DNA from: Diploptera punctata
Lineage: Eukaryota > Arthropoda > Insecta > Blattodea > Blaberidae
Direction of reading: 5' to 3'
Assembly (NCBI GenBank): GCA_030220185.1
Contig: JASPKZ010001244.1
Span: forward strand, 1 to 64,000
DNA: 64,000 bases
Of the stretch, positions 36,041 to 46,199 are shown piece after piece (within the stretch, counting starts at the first letter, position 1; each line of letters starts with the position of its first letter). The notes beneath the pieces were generated by a model that did no database searches, was not told the origin of the DNA, and worked only from the letters and a program-made list of their open reading frames with translations. The position numbers and the translations under genes were made by a program.

Positions 36041-36730
36041 TCAATCTCTGGAGCAGTCTGAGTGCTCACATTGACGATTTGTATTCCATGATCTATTTCT
36101 GTTAGACATTGGTCCTCTGTTTGAGAGGCCCTTTGATTTCTTTTTAGTCTTTTTTGGAGTCACTGGCGCTGGAGCTGCTGGCTCTACAGGGGCAGTGCGT
36201 TTCTTCCTGGCAGCAAGAGCTAGCTCGACTGGAACTGCCGAAGAAGGGACATTAGATTTATTTTTGGATTTTTTATTCTGGGCGGGAGGTGGCGGAGGAA
36301 TGCGCGCGAACTTGTTTTTTTGCATTCGTCTGTATTCCACTACTTTGACTTTATGAAAGCAAAGAGTGTAAATTTTGAATGCTTCGCGGACTGTAGACTC
36401 ATCTACTAGGACTGCCGTGAACATTGGCAGCGGGCCTTTGGTCCTTGCAGAAATCATGTTTGATACTTTAAGGACCCGATGTCCGAGACTTTCCAAGTCC
36501 TCCTGTATATATGATAAGTCCATTTGCGGGTCAAGCCCTTTTATTACGATTCTCCGTGTTTTGAGTCGTTTTTTTGGTCCGGCTACGAACGGTATATTAC
36601 GTTCTTGTAGCAGCCTTTTATATTTGTCGAGGTCTACCGTTGATGATAGCCTCACCCTTATGTCGAGTCTGGATAAATCACAAATTAATGTGCCAGGCTC
36701 GCTTTGGAACTCCTTGTTCAAGGCTGCCAA
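36041..36730 (-). CDS. Gag-like (PRE_C2HC-type) ORF1 protein
   Basis: A 229-codon open frame. Residues about 50-135 resemble the PRE_C2HC RNA-binding region of Jockey-type ORF1 proteins: RRIVIKGLDPQMDLSYIQED, then LESLGHRVLKVSNM, PLPMFTAVLVDES and FHKVKVVEYRR. The rest is a basic, proline- and alanine-rich tail (IPPPPPAQNKKSKNKS, KKTKKKSKG). The CCHC zinc knuckles that normally follow are absent. ORF1 proteins coat element RNA and carry it to the nucleus. It is the longest undisturbed retroelement frame in the window, which suggests a recent insertion or retained function. It starts at the ATG after several stops upstream. Confidence 0.7.
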   Translation of the reverse strand: MAALNKEFQSEPGTLICDLSRLDIRVRLSSTVDLDKYKRLLQERNIPFVAGPKKRLKTRRIVIKGLDPQMDLSYIQEDLESLGHRVLKVSNMISARTKGPLPMFTAVLVDESTVREAFKIYTLCFHKVKVVEYRRMQKNKFARIPPPPPAQNKKSKNKSNVPSSAVPVELALAARKKRTAPVEPAAPAPVTPKKTKKKSKGLSNRGPMSNRNRSWNTNRQCEHSDCSRD

Positions 36731-37343
36731 TTGAGTCGAGTATACCCGGCGTATCAGCAGATGCGAGGAGTTATTTACGCAAGAGCGCTGGTCCCGCGAT
36801 CTTTTCTTTTTCTGCTACGCGTTCGGAGCGCAATATGGGGCTCTGAAGGCAAGCTCATCGCTGACGTATCCATTCCTATACGTTGGGAGTTCTTTTTTGG
36901 TGAAGGAATTGTGTGGTAGACAGGTAGGAATTGCCCTGACAAAGACCTTGGGAGAGAGGCCGAGCTAGGGGCTGATGGGAAGGCCTGTGCCTGTGGGGTG
37001 AGGTACTATTCCTGGTAAGAGGGGGGGGTGAAGAACTCACGTCGTCCTGAAATGAAAAGTGCCGTCAGACACGTGTTTTGCTCAAGCAGGGCGTTGCTGG
37101 CGCCCGCTTATGCTGTCGGCCAATTGCCGGTGATTTGTCTCGGTGGAGGGGGGAGCGTGCTTGTATCACGTGGTCTCCCTGTGATGCCGCCGAGCTCTGC
37201 TTATGCTACCGAGGGCTGGTCGTCTTGCCGGTCACATGACGCCTATCTGCCGCGAAGCTAGACGAATCAGGGACCGATGCGGAGAACCTCCTTCCTCAGC
37301 TGCTGACCCGCGAATCAATCATCAATCAATCTGAAGAGCAGAA

Positions 37344-37546
37344 AGTTGGACGCTCTTATTTATACTAGTGCTGACGTCAAGTGAGTCGCAGCTGTTTGGA
37401 TCGACGTCATCATACTGGCTTCTCATTGGTTCGGAACTCTCTCCTTGTTATTGGTAGGTTTTGACTGTCTATTGTCTAATGTGTGATACAGGCTTTGGCT
37501 AGTTTTATTCCTTCATCTTTTCTATTGAAATTGTCCTTGTGTTTAT
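37344..37546 (-). repeat. Inner piece of the left pLTR
   Basis: Matches 39951-40130 (CTCTTATTTATACTAGTGCT, then CTGTTTGGATCGACGTCATC, then TTCTATTGAAATTGTCC), with an extra 25-bp segment near 37437 that is missing in the other copy. It contains the C-terminal codons of the element ORF. Confidence 0.9.
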
Positions 37547-39785
37547 AAATTTCTATGGTCTCTCTGTATAATATTGGGAAATAATATGGTGTTGTAGCTA
37601 AAACTTGTGTTTCATCGTAGAGAATCTGATGTCCGTTTTCAGTAATAACGTGTATCTGCTACGGCCGATTTTTCTATTTGTCCTAGTCTGCAGTTTCTTC
37701 TATGTTCAGTCAAACGATGGCTATGCTTCTTTTTGTTGTTCCTATGTAACATCTTCCACAAGAACACGGAAGCCGGTATACACCGGAAGTGGAGAGTGGT
37801 GGTCGAGGATCCTTTGATGAGCGAAGGCAGTTTTCTATTTTTCTTGTAGGTTTATAAACTGTTCTAATATTGTGTTTTTTAGTATTTTGCTGATCCGATC
37901 TGTGTATATATGGTAAGAAGGCTGTGCTGACTGTTGATGTATTATCCGTTTTGCGTTGTTGTTTACGTGGATTTATTGATTGTTTTATTTCTTTGACTGT
38001 ATATCCATTCTTCTTGAAACAGCTGAAAAGATGGTGCTGCTCCTGGTTAAGATATTGTGGCTGGCACATCTTCTTCGCTCTGTCAAACAGTGTCCTTATG
38101 ACGCCTCGTTTTTGTCTAGGGTGGTGATTGGAATTCTTGTGTAGATACCGGTCCGTGTGTGTGGGTTTTCTGTAGACTGTATGCTGAATTTCTCCGTTGT
38201 CTTTTCTTATTATCTGAATATCCAGGAACGGGAGTTTACCGTTATTTTCTTTTTCTATGGTGAACTGTATTTTGCTGTTTCGGCCATTGAGATGTTGTAG
38301 GAATCGCTCTAATTCCTCGTTACCGTGTCTCCAAACTACAAACGTGTCATCCACATAACGAAACCAATATTCAGGGGACTTGGGAGCTGTTTTTAATGCT
38401 TCCTCTTCGAATTTCTCCATGAAAAAATCGCTATTACCGGACTTAGAGGATTACCCATTGCTACTACTCCGTCGATCTGTTCGTAATAGCTGTTGTCCCA
38501 TTGTAAGTATATTGTTGTTAATACATGTCTGAATATCTTTGTGATGTCTTCTGTGAAGATCTGTCCAATGTAGGTCATGGTTTCGTTGATAGGCACCATA
38601 GTAAACAGGAAACTACATCGAAGCTGACCAGTATATCGTTAGATGTTATTTTTATGTTTCGCAGTTCCTCAATTAAGTGCGTCGAGTCTCTGATGTAGCT
38701 GTCCGATTTTCCAATGAATGGTTTAAGAAGTTCAGTAAGGTGCTTTGCGAGTGTGTAGGTCGGAGAGCCAATGGCACCAACAATTGGCCGGAGTGGAATG
38801 CCATTCTTGTGTATCTTGGGAAGACCGTAGAGTCGTGGTGGTTGAGCTTCAGAGACACGTAACTTGTTTTTTTTTTTTCTTCTGGTAAGGAAGATTGTTT
38901 AATCAGGTTATTTGTTTTTCGAACAATACTGGCTGTAGGGTCTTGGTTGATGGTTCTATATGTGTCTGATGTCAGTAGTTCTAATATCTTCTCCTTATAC
39001 TCCTGGACATTCATTACAACTGTTGAGTTTCCCTTATCGGCTGATAAAATTATGATATCCTGGTCATTATTTAAAGTTCGTAGTGCTATTTTCTCCTTCT
39101 TCATTAAATTGCTTTTTGGTGGTTGGACGCGTCGAAGTATTCTGGCTGTTTCGTAACGGATTTCTTCAGATTTATGTAGGGGAAGATTCTTAATGCTCGT
39201 CTCAATATTTGAAATAATATCTTCTACAGGTATAGGTGTAGGTGTGATGGCGTACTTGCCTCCTTTTGACAGAACAGACGTTTCTTCTGCTGACAGGGTG
39301 CGTGATGACAAGTTTATTACAGTGCCATGTAAATCGGTAGATTGCTGGATGGATTGAGATTGCCTTTTATGATGTTAAATTTCTTTAGTTGTGGTTTTAG
39401 TGGACTTTAACATTCTTGCTTCACCTGTGCTGTATGTAATATTATCAATCTTGTTCCAATCGTGGTAAGACATACTGTTGCTGATCATTAAGTGAAGTGA
39501 CAAGAGCTCTGCGTCGTTATTTGCTAGCTCTTTCCGTGTCTGGTGAATGCGTTCTCTGAGGAGAGCCACGTTCAGTGCGGTCATATATCCTGTGAGCTTT
39601 CTTAGTTCTAAATGTCCTTCGTTGTTGTAAGAACTTAGGTATATATCCAGAATCTCTGCAACGTAGTAAAAATGTATACGATGACAGTAGTTGGGCTTTC
39701 TTCTTCCGGAGTGTCTCCAGGCGTCTAATTCGTAAATAACTCTCCTCCCCGTAGAGGCGTTTAATTGTGGAATGCAGGCTTTCAC
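37480..39785 (-). pseudogene. Penelope-like RT with GIY-YIG endonuclease
   Basis: N-terminal helical region (39785-39375), then LSAEETSVLSKGGKYAITPT (about 39290), the palm with QIDGVVAMGNPLSPVIA (about 38470), and the active site FRYVDDTFVVW (about 38365). KLPFLDIQIIRKDNGEIQHT and TVYRKPTHTDRYLHKNSNHH follow. The C-terminal GIY-YIG nuclease has GVYRLPCSCGRCYIGTTKRS (about 37785-37725); after a frameshift near 37710 it continues as AVADHVITENGHQI and NFNRKDEGIKLAKA. PLEs use RT and GIY-YIG for target-primed insertion. Frameshifts near 39370, 38640, 38420 and 37710 make this copy inactive. Its 3' codons run into the pLTR, as usual for PLEs. Confidence 0.9.
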
Positions 39786-39798
39786 GGCCGGTAATCAT

Positions 39799-40130
39799 GG
39801 TAATAAAAGATTCCGGGCTATGTGGCTGTGGTCTATAACTGGCGTTTCTTCCAGACGTTTCTCCCTCAACTGCGGAGGGCATCTTCAGTGGCGAGCGCTT
39901 CCAGCTGTTGTTTCCCTGTCGTAGACTCGACTGCGAATGAACAGCAGAAAGCTGGACGCTCTTATTTATACTAGTGCTGACGTCACGTGAGTCGCAGCTG
40001 TTTGGATCGACGTCATCATACTGGCTTCCGATTGGTTCGGTTTTGACTGTCTATTGTCTAATGTGTGATACCAGGCTTTGGCTAGTTTTATTCCTTCATC
40101 TTTTCTATTGAAATTGTCCTTGTGTTTATA
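39799..40130 (-). repeat. Right pLTR of Penelope-like element
   Basis: Direct-orientation copy of 33942-34093 plus 37344-37546. On the - strand it lies upstream of the ORF. Confidence 0.9.
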
Positions 40131-40267
40131 TAGCTCTCGCCACTGAAGATGCCCTCCGCAGTTGAGGGAGAAACGTCTGGAAGAAACGCCAGTTATAGAC
40201 CACGGCCACATAGCCCGGAATCTTTTATTACCATGATTACCGGTCGTGAAAGCCTGCATTCCACAAT
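40131..40267 (+). repeat. Inverted partial pLTR at the element's outer end
   Basis: Reverse complement of 39768-39900 with few differences, placed head to head with the right pLTR. It starts within CTCTCGCCACTGAAGATGCC and ends ATTCCACAAT at the target duplication. Confidence 0.9.
40141..40190 (+). other. Candidate hammerhead-ribozyme core in the pLTR
   Basis: CTGAAGA, then a stem CCCTC/GAGGG around CGCAGTT, then GAAAC: the order and spacing of a hammerhead catalytic core with helix II. The same core is on the - strand at about 39855-39890 and 33998-34033. Helix III and a clean cleavage triplet could not be assigned by eye, so this is a partial match. Penelope-like elements are known to carry hammerhead motifs in their pLTRs. 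Confidence 0.45.
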
Positions 40268-40323
40268 GTATTTAAATTGTTCATGCGATCATATCCTTCA
40301 CTAAACATCATAGAGGAAGACAC

Positions 40324-41730
40324 TGGGCCGTATGAATAAAACTGGAGGTTTTGCTTGTGAGCACTACGTAGAGGTAGAAGTATTTGCTTGGAAGCAAAAG
40401 GTAGAAGTATAAGAATGCGCTTTGAATAAAATGAATAACCTTAACCTTACACTTCAACCTTTTCCTTCTAAATAAGAAGCATGTGCTTTAAACTCCCAGC
40501 CGCAGCCATTTCGTAAATGAATCATCAGCATTCTTTACTACCTGAGCATTTGTTTATGTTTTCATTCTTTAAAAGCAAAGTATTTGTGCTGACTCCACAA
40601 ATTTCAACCAAAACAGATCATAACCAAGCTACTTTTTTTCCGCTCTCTCAGTGCAGTCAAAACTATACATGTAGTGCGGTTTGTAAACATGGCCTTTTCT
40701 GTTTCGGATGCAAGAAATAGTTCAAAGTCTGTAAAAAATACAATGGCATTTTTAGTTACGGCTCAAGGAAAATATCCACAATTATTACAAAAATCGCAAA
40801 TTCCGGAAGAAAAAACATGTAAGCAATTCAGAAAATAATTCAATTATTTAAATGTAATTTTGGCACGCCGATAATTCAAACCAGTTGCTAAAGAAAATTA
40901 ACAATATGAAAACTAGAACTCCAAGCGCGACTGGCCTAGAAGGCCCTTGGCCTACCAGTCGGCTGCTAGCCTCACATCCACATGCGTTAATCACAGAGGT
41001 AGACGATTATAAGCCAGTGTAGGAGTGACATGTGGTTAGCATGTCGGGTCCTCCAGCCATATGAAAACTAGGCTGAAGAAAAGACAGATATGAACAGAAG
41101 GAACAAACAAATCTTTTTTTCGCGTCCTCCTCTTAAATTTTTTCCTTCAGTGAAATTTTCTTCTCCTTCGTTGTATCTTCATCATCATTGTCTGAATCAT
41201 CAATATTGATGAACATCTATTTATTCTCCTTCGCCAGTTTGAAACCCTGGATCGGCCATGAACCAAAAAATACCTTAATTCTATCTTCAGAGAATAGCGC
41301 ACCACCTCTTCTCTCTTCTGTTTCTGGCAAAAAGTAGGCAGCAATCCATTTAACATTTTCCTCGTTGAACCTCTATAATGAATTATACTCTTCCTCAGGA
41401 GGACACCGACGTGGTTTATAACACTTTTTACGGCGTACGGGGACTACCAATTGAGCCATGTCTCTATTTTGTGATGATGAGTCTGCCATCGACTAGACTT
41501 CAATTTTTTGAAGCATGTGCTTCTTAAAAGAAGCAAAAGGTTCATTTTATTCATACAATTTTTCTAATCTTGAAGCGCTTCAAGATCGAGCTCGTGCTTC
41601 TTCCATGGAAGCAGATGCTTTTTTTCTCGATACGTCACCGCGAGTAAAAGGTTATGCTTCATACATTCTGAAGGATATGCTTCAAAATAGTGAAGTAAAA
41701 GCATTTTCTCCACTTTATTCATACGGGCCA
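40324..41730 (-). mobile_element. PIF/Harbinger-like element remnant
   Basis: Ends TGGGCCGTATGAATAAAAC (40324) and, inverted, TGGCCCGTATGAATAAAG (ending 41730). On the - strand about 41390-41230 reads ENVKWIAAYFLPETEERRGG then ALFSEDRIKVFFG and IQGFKLAKE, equivalent to the N-terminal ETRGGALSxxxKxxxFLxxxGDPGFQ region of insect Harbinger transposases. The DDE catalytic part is missing. Both subterminal regions are full of GAAGCA/TGCTTC words, often as palindromes. No clean 3-bp duplication was seen. Confidence 0.7.
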
Positions 41731-42345
41731 ATATGTCGTCGCTCAGCAGCGCGTGTCACAGATGGACATCCCTGGGCTGGAATACTTATTCTACAACATA
41801 TTTTCATATGAATGTTATCATAAATACAAATCAGCTCATTATGATATTACAAGTTTTCGGATCAATCCATAACATCCTGTCGTTAATACAACTTCCCTTC
41901 TACATTTATTGATCTAAAATGCATGTTAAATATTTTGGAAAATATAATCTATTCCAAAGTTCCAGTTAAGATATTACTAAAATAAAATAATTTATTGCAA
42001 AAAATCAAATATTTTTTCCTCTGTCCCATGATGAAAATCCTACAAGATTTAATATCAACGTCTACACACTTCCCTCAAAATACATAACCCTTATGGAGAT
42101 CAGAGTGGGTTCCTAGTTTATTTCACGTGAGAGAGAAGATATTTTTAAGAAATCCCTTAGAAAATACGGGATAACGTTCCTGAAACATCAATATACATCT
42201 CCGAATTTCTGGTAAATAAAAACAGTTCTGGGAAATTACTGGAATACAGATGCAACCTCTGTCCAATAAATGAATCAACATTTCAACTCGACTTTTTTGG
42301 AAGTGATGCTCTGTAGAACTCATTATTTGTAATAACTAATAACAC
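41731..42345. other. Intron 3, unrecognised stretch
   Basis: AT-rich, no element recognised. Confidence 0.35.
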
Positions 42346-42347
42346 AC

Positions 42348-42480
42348 TGGCACTATCGAACCCGTAGGTTCATGGCCGCGCGGACATAAAGCTCTCCATA
42401 CATCCCTATCCCGAGCCAATGTGTTCCAATCATCCCTTGTATAATCTACTTTCCTCAAATCATAGTTAATGTCATTAATT
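42348..42480 (-). mobile_element. LINE family A, very short 3' end
   Basis: Matches the last 130 bp of family A (GGTTCATGGCCGCGCGGACA, then TCTCCATACATCCCTATCC). 5'-truncated almost completely. Confidence 0.85.
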
Positions 42481-42525
42481 GTACTGGAAGACTTGATTTG
42501 TCTCCCTTAAACAACTTATATAACT

Positions 42526-43049
42526 TACTTACTCACTGGCACTATCGAACCCGTAGGTTCATGGCCGCACGGACATAAGCTCTCCATACATCCCTATCCT
42601 GAGCTAATGCTTTCCAATCATTCCCTGTATAATCTACTTCCCTCAAATCATAGTTAATGTTGTTCTCCCACCTCATTCTTGGTCTACCAACAGGGCGTTT
42701 TCCTTCTGGCTTTCCTACAAGAAGTTTCCATGCACGTCTTTCATTCCCCATACGCGCAACATGTCCTGCCCATCGCAGTCTACGAGACTTAACTGTTCTT
42801 ATTATATCTGGCTTCCTATAAAGACAATTAGTTCATTGTTATGTAGTCTTCTCCATTCACCTGTCTGTTCATCTCTCTTTGGTCCAAAAATTTCCTAAGT
42901 ACTTTATTCTCAAATACTCGTAATCTCCTTTCCTCCCTTAAAGTAAGAGTCCATGTTTCGCACCCATATAATATAACTGGTAGGATAATAGTTTTATATA
43001 TTTTCAGCTTAACGTTTTTTGAAAGAGTTGGGACATCAACAGTCTCTGC
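42526..43049 (-). mobile_element. LINE family A, 3' copy with 13-bp duplication
   Basis: Flanked by perfect copies of AACTTATATAACT (42513-42525 and 43050-43062). The - strand encodes MGNERRAWKLLVGKPEGKRP, VGRPRMRWENNINYDLREVD and YVRAAMNLRVR with little decay. The 3' tail on the + strand is TTAC repeats. 5'-truncated to 524 bp. Confidence 0.95.
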
Positions 43050-43062
43050 AACTTATATAACT

Positions 43063-43959
43063 ACACCTATTATTCCACCAAGTAGTCTGCCCTTGCGGAA
43101 AATATGTTAACTAACATGCAGTCTTTCCCTTTCTCTTCCTTGCTATGTTGCCACTTCCTGTCCTCTGTATATGTCCTTTGTCTGGCAGGTAGAGAGCTGA
43201 CCAATACTATGGATTTTAATGGTCCGTCCTTCTAGGCGGTCATTGGTAAAATGACTAATTTGACAACCCTGTTACTACGTATATGAATGGGCTGTCACTT
43301 CTCATTACATGGTGCCAGTTGTAATTTGTTGTGAAGTTGGTAACGGAGAGACGACAAATACTGTGATTTTAAATGATCCGACCACTTGAGCCTTCCGTGC
43401 TTAAATGACTAATATATTTCACACGTGTTTAGGGATTCTCCGCCCACACGTAAAATTAAACCATTTCAGTACGTGATCGGATGTACAGTCTTCTCCTACA
43501 TCCCTTCCACAGATTCAATAGTTCGGCGGACACTAGTGCTAGAACTCTTCCCCTCCGCCCGTGCGAAGTTAATTTGGTTGTGTAATAGATTTGATCAGAA
43601 TTATTTACCTCGGTAGTTGAACACCAATGTGCAAATCTGAGAATATGTAGTTCAAATCCTAAATAGCTGCATTTTTTAATAGAGTGAAACATAAACCGGG
43701 CTAATCGGAATCATGTATAAAAAATTCAATTGGGACAGGGCAAGAACATTTTCTCCTTTACATATTTACAATTATACGTTTTATCTTATTTACATACAGT
43801 AGTAAAATAAAGTCTGGACACTTTCTTCAGACCACATCCCTACAATAATATTTAGGGCCTATATAGCCAATATAAAATAGCTGGATGTTTAGCATTTATT
43901 TGGTTTCATGCGAATATTGTACATAATTACTCTACAAATACTATACTAGCCTATACTTT
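43063..43959. other. Intron 3, unrecognised stretch
   Basis: No family recognised. Confidence 0.35.
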
Positions 43960-45900
43960 AGTCAGAAAGTAAAAAAGGCCCAAAACAGTTTGGAAAAACA
44001 AGTTAATCACATAGCTAAAATAAATGGAAGAGCCCTTGACTGGATACGTGGTTTCTTTAAAATGAGAACTTATAATGTAATACACAACAATGATTATTCA
44101 AAATATATAATCAGTTCCAAGTCACCCACAAGGATTTATTCTAAGTCCAATACTTTTTACATTATATTTAGCAGGAATCGAAAATTAAATCAATAAAGAA
44201 ACAGACATTGCACTATTTGCAGATGACATAATTATATTTACACAAATCACTGTGCGTGCAAGAAGCTTCAGTGCACCTAAACAACACTACAACATCGGTA
44301 AATAAATATGCATAAGAACATAAATTAAATGTTAATCGCTAAGTCAGAAATCAGGTTCTTTACAACAAATAAATTATATGCATTTCTGACTACAGTTCAT
44401 GAGGTCCCGGGTTCGATTCCCAGTCAAACCATGATAATTTTTCTTTAAAGGGAATTATTCATGTGGTTGCCCAAGTCTGGAATATAGGTTAAGTTTAGGT
44501 TAAAAACTCTCCGGTGTTTCATTATCATTTATCACCCATCACATCATCGGGGTAACGTAACTCTGTCTTCCAGATGCTCCAACCTAAGAAATGGATTACA
44601 ATTCCGCGAATACCAGGAGAGAAAGCTAAAAATGCCATAAAAGATAACCTGGTGGCATTAGACAAAAAAATGAAAAATATAATTGAAGAATGAACTCCTG
44701 AAATGCAATAAGTATCCTAAATGTCTAAGATTCGTCCTTGGTGCAGAAATAAGTTCAAATAAACACACATAAATAATTTCAATAATGGAAGAAATAGATT
44801 TAACATTTTGAAAAGCTTAACAGGAACAACAACACTTTAAAACAATAAACAATCCTCTAATAAGACTAATACTAGAATATGGTTTACAAATCTAAAACAC
44901 AGCATAAAAAGCAATCTACAAAAACTTGAAAGACTACAGTCAAACTCAGCCAGAATAATAGCAGACCCACCAAATAGTTGTCCAAATGAATTAACACGTT
45001 TATAAGCAAACATTTAGAACTGAAAAGAGAAGAAAATACAACCAAATAAATTAATAAACATAAGTTACAGAAAGAAAAGTAGAACATTTCAATATTTTAC
45101 TTACTTAAAAAAGCAAACACATATTAAAGAAGGACTCACTTTTTGGTTTAATTTAAAAAACAGTATATTCGCAGACGAGGTTACGGACACTACCTCCTAT
45201 CACACACACATAGGATGAACCAAAAGTATATGTTCACATAAATTTACATCAAACTAGTAACAAAAATGAGTACCGTATATACCTCAAATTAATTAGTTTA
45301 ATAGCTCCAATAAATTTGAGATTATCATTTCCAATAACTAAATATTAACTCTAGAAATTATAAAGTCGAGTATGATAACTAACAGTGCTATAAAATATTC
45401 AGGCAGTAAGGACGACTATGGACATACAGGTAGCGGAGTTTTGATAATGGATAATGGAGCAAATAAAAAAACAAAATTCTGACTACAACTCGGTGTTTAG
45501 ATAGCAATGGACTGTGCTTTAAAATCCATTCCAAGGATTACAGACTCGACATACTGTGGATTCTCACAGACAGCAAGGCCTCCATACAACTTCTTCACAG
45601 CTACCAGGGTGTTCACGATAATACAATAATAAACATATTGAAACAGCTCAAAGAACTATCTCAAAAATCTGAAACACACTTGCAGTGGATTCCATCATAT
45701 GTGGGTTCAGGGTAACGAAACGTTTGCAAAAAAAAAGAGGAGTAAAGATACAACATCAGATACACAACAATTAACTTTCATAAGTAATGCCACGAGTGAT
45801 TTCCAAATTATCGATAAATTCACGACTCAAGAAGTGAGGAGTGAATTTATCTAGAGAATTTGGAAATCAAGAGTGGCATTTGTTAGGACTATTTAACGAA
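43960..45900 (+). pseudogene. Degraded LINE with RNase H domain
   Basis: + strand fragments in order: INGRALDWIRGFFKMRTYNV (about 44020), DIALFADDIIIFTQIT (about 44205), a SINE insertion, LQKLERLQSNSARIIADPPN (about 44930), GHTGSGVLIMDNGANKKT (about 45420), then ILTDSKASIQLLHSYQGVHD (about 45560) and ETHLQWIPSYVGSG (about 45680). The last two are an RNase H domain (TDSxAS, WIPxHVG), so this belongs to the RNase-H-bearing I/R1 side of LINEs. Very many stops; old. Confidence 0.8.
44385..44640 (+). mobile_element. SINE family S2 inside the degraded LINE
   Basis: B box GGGTTCGATTCCCAG (about 44409), then GGGAATTATTC, ATTTATCACCCATCA, TCATCGGGGTAA and GCTCCAACCTAAG, collinear with the copy at 21255-21500. 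It interrupts the LINE between the RT and thumb fragments. Confidence 0.7.
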
Positions 45901-46199
45901 TAAGATTAAGCTGTTTACTCACAAATCATTATTTAACTATAGTTATTTTAAAATATTATATATTTAATGTAAACGGCGATGTTTGAAAACAAATGAGAAA
46001 CGATAGGTACGCTTCTACTGCTTCTTTTGTTTATTACTGCAACCTCCCGCTCGTCCGGTGAAAAACGCTACACTACAAAAGAGCTTAAAAACTAGCTTTA
46101 TCAAGCTAAAATTACGGTCAGACGCACGGCTAGACTCCCAAATTTCCATCCCTTAACACGGTGCACGGCATCACCTTTTCCTCAGCTCCCGTCAATCCC
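45901..46199. other. Between two LINEs, unrecognised
   Basis: May include the 5' UTR of the following Jockey element; nothing else seen. Confidence 0.3.

Larger units (their letters stand above)
34094..37331 (-). mobile_element. Nested retroposon-like insertion with gag-like ORF but no reverse transcriptase
   Basis: Bounded by perfect 12-bp copies of TGAAGAGCAGAA (34082-34093 and 37332-37343), which also restore the interrupted pLTR. The - strand carries a gag-like ORF (36041-36730), a frameshifted continuation (35520-35972) and then about 1.4 kb of non-coding sequence. The non-coding part has two internal repeat pairs: a 68-bp tandem pair at 34937-35072, and a pair about 190 bp apart ending GAAACCTTGGCAGA at 35173 and 35364. 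No endonuclease or RT was found. The right border has an (ATCA)-type run at 37313-37330, which would be a 3' tail only if the element lay on the + strand, so orientation is not settled. It may be a non-autonomous family or an internally deleted LINE. Confidence 0.75.
33942..40267 (-). mobile_element. Penelope-like element with 15-bp target duplication and nested insertion
   Basis: Perfect 15-bp copies of AATGTATTTAAATTG lie at 33929-33943 and 40265-40279. Inside, on the - strand, are one pLTR (39799-40130), an RT plus GIY-YIG ORF (39785-37480), and a second pLTR in direct orientation made of 37546-37344 and 34093-33942. That second pLTR is interrupted by a 3.2-kb insertion. At the right end, 40131-40267 is an inverted partial pLTR. 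Direct plus inverted terminal repeats are typical of Penelope-like elements. The boundaries overlap the duplication by a few bases because of microhomology. Confidence 0.9.

Noticed and set aside
35563..37261. Several + strand frames of 66-119 codons
   Set aside because: Antisense shadows of the gag-like ORF and its continuation.
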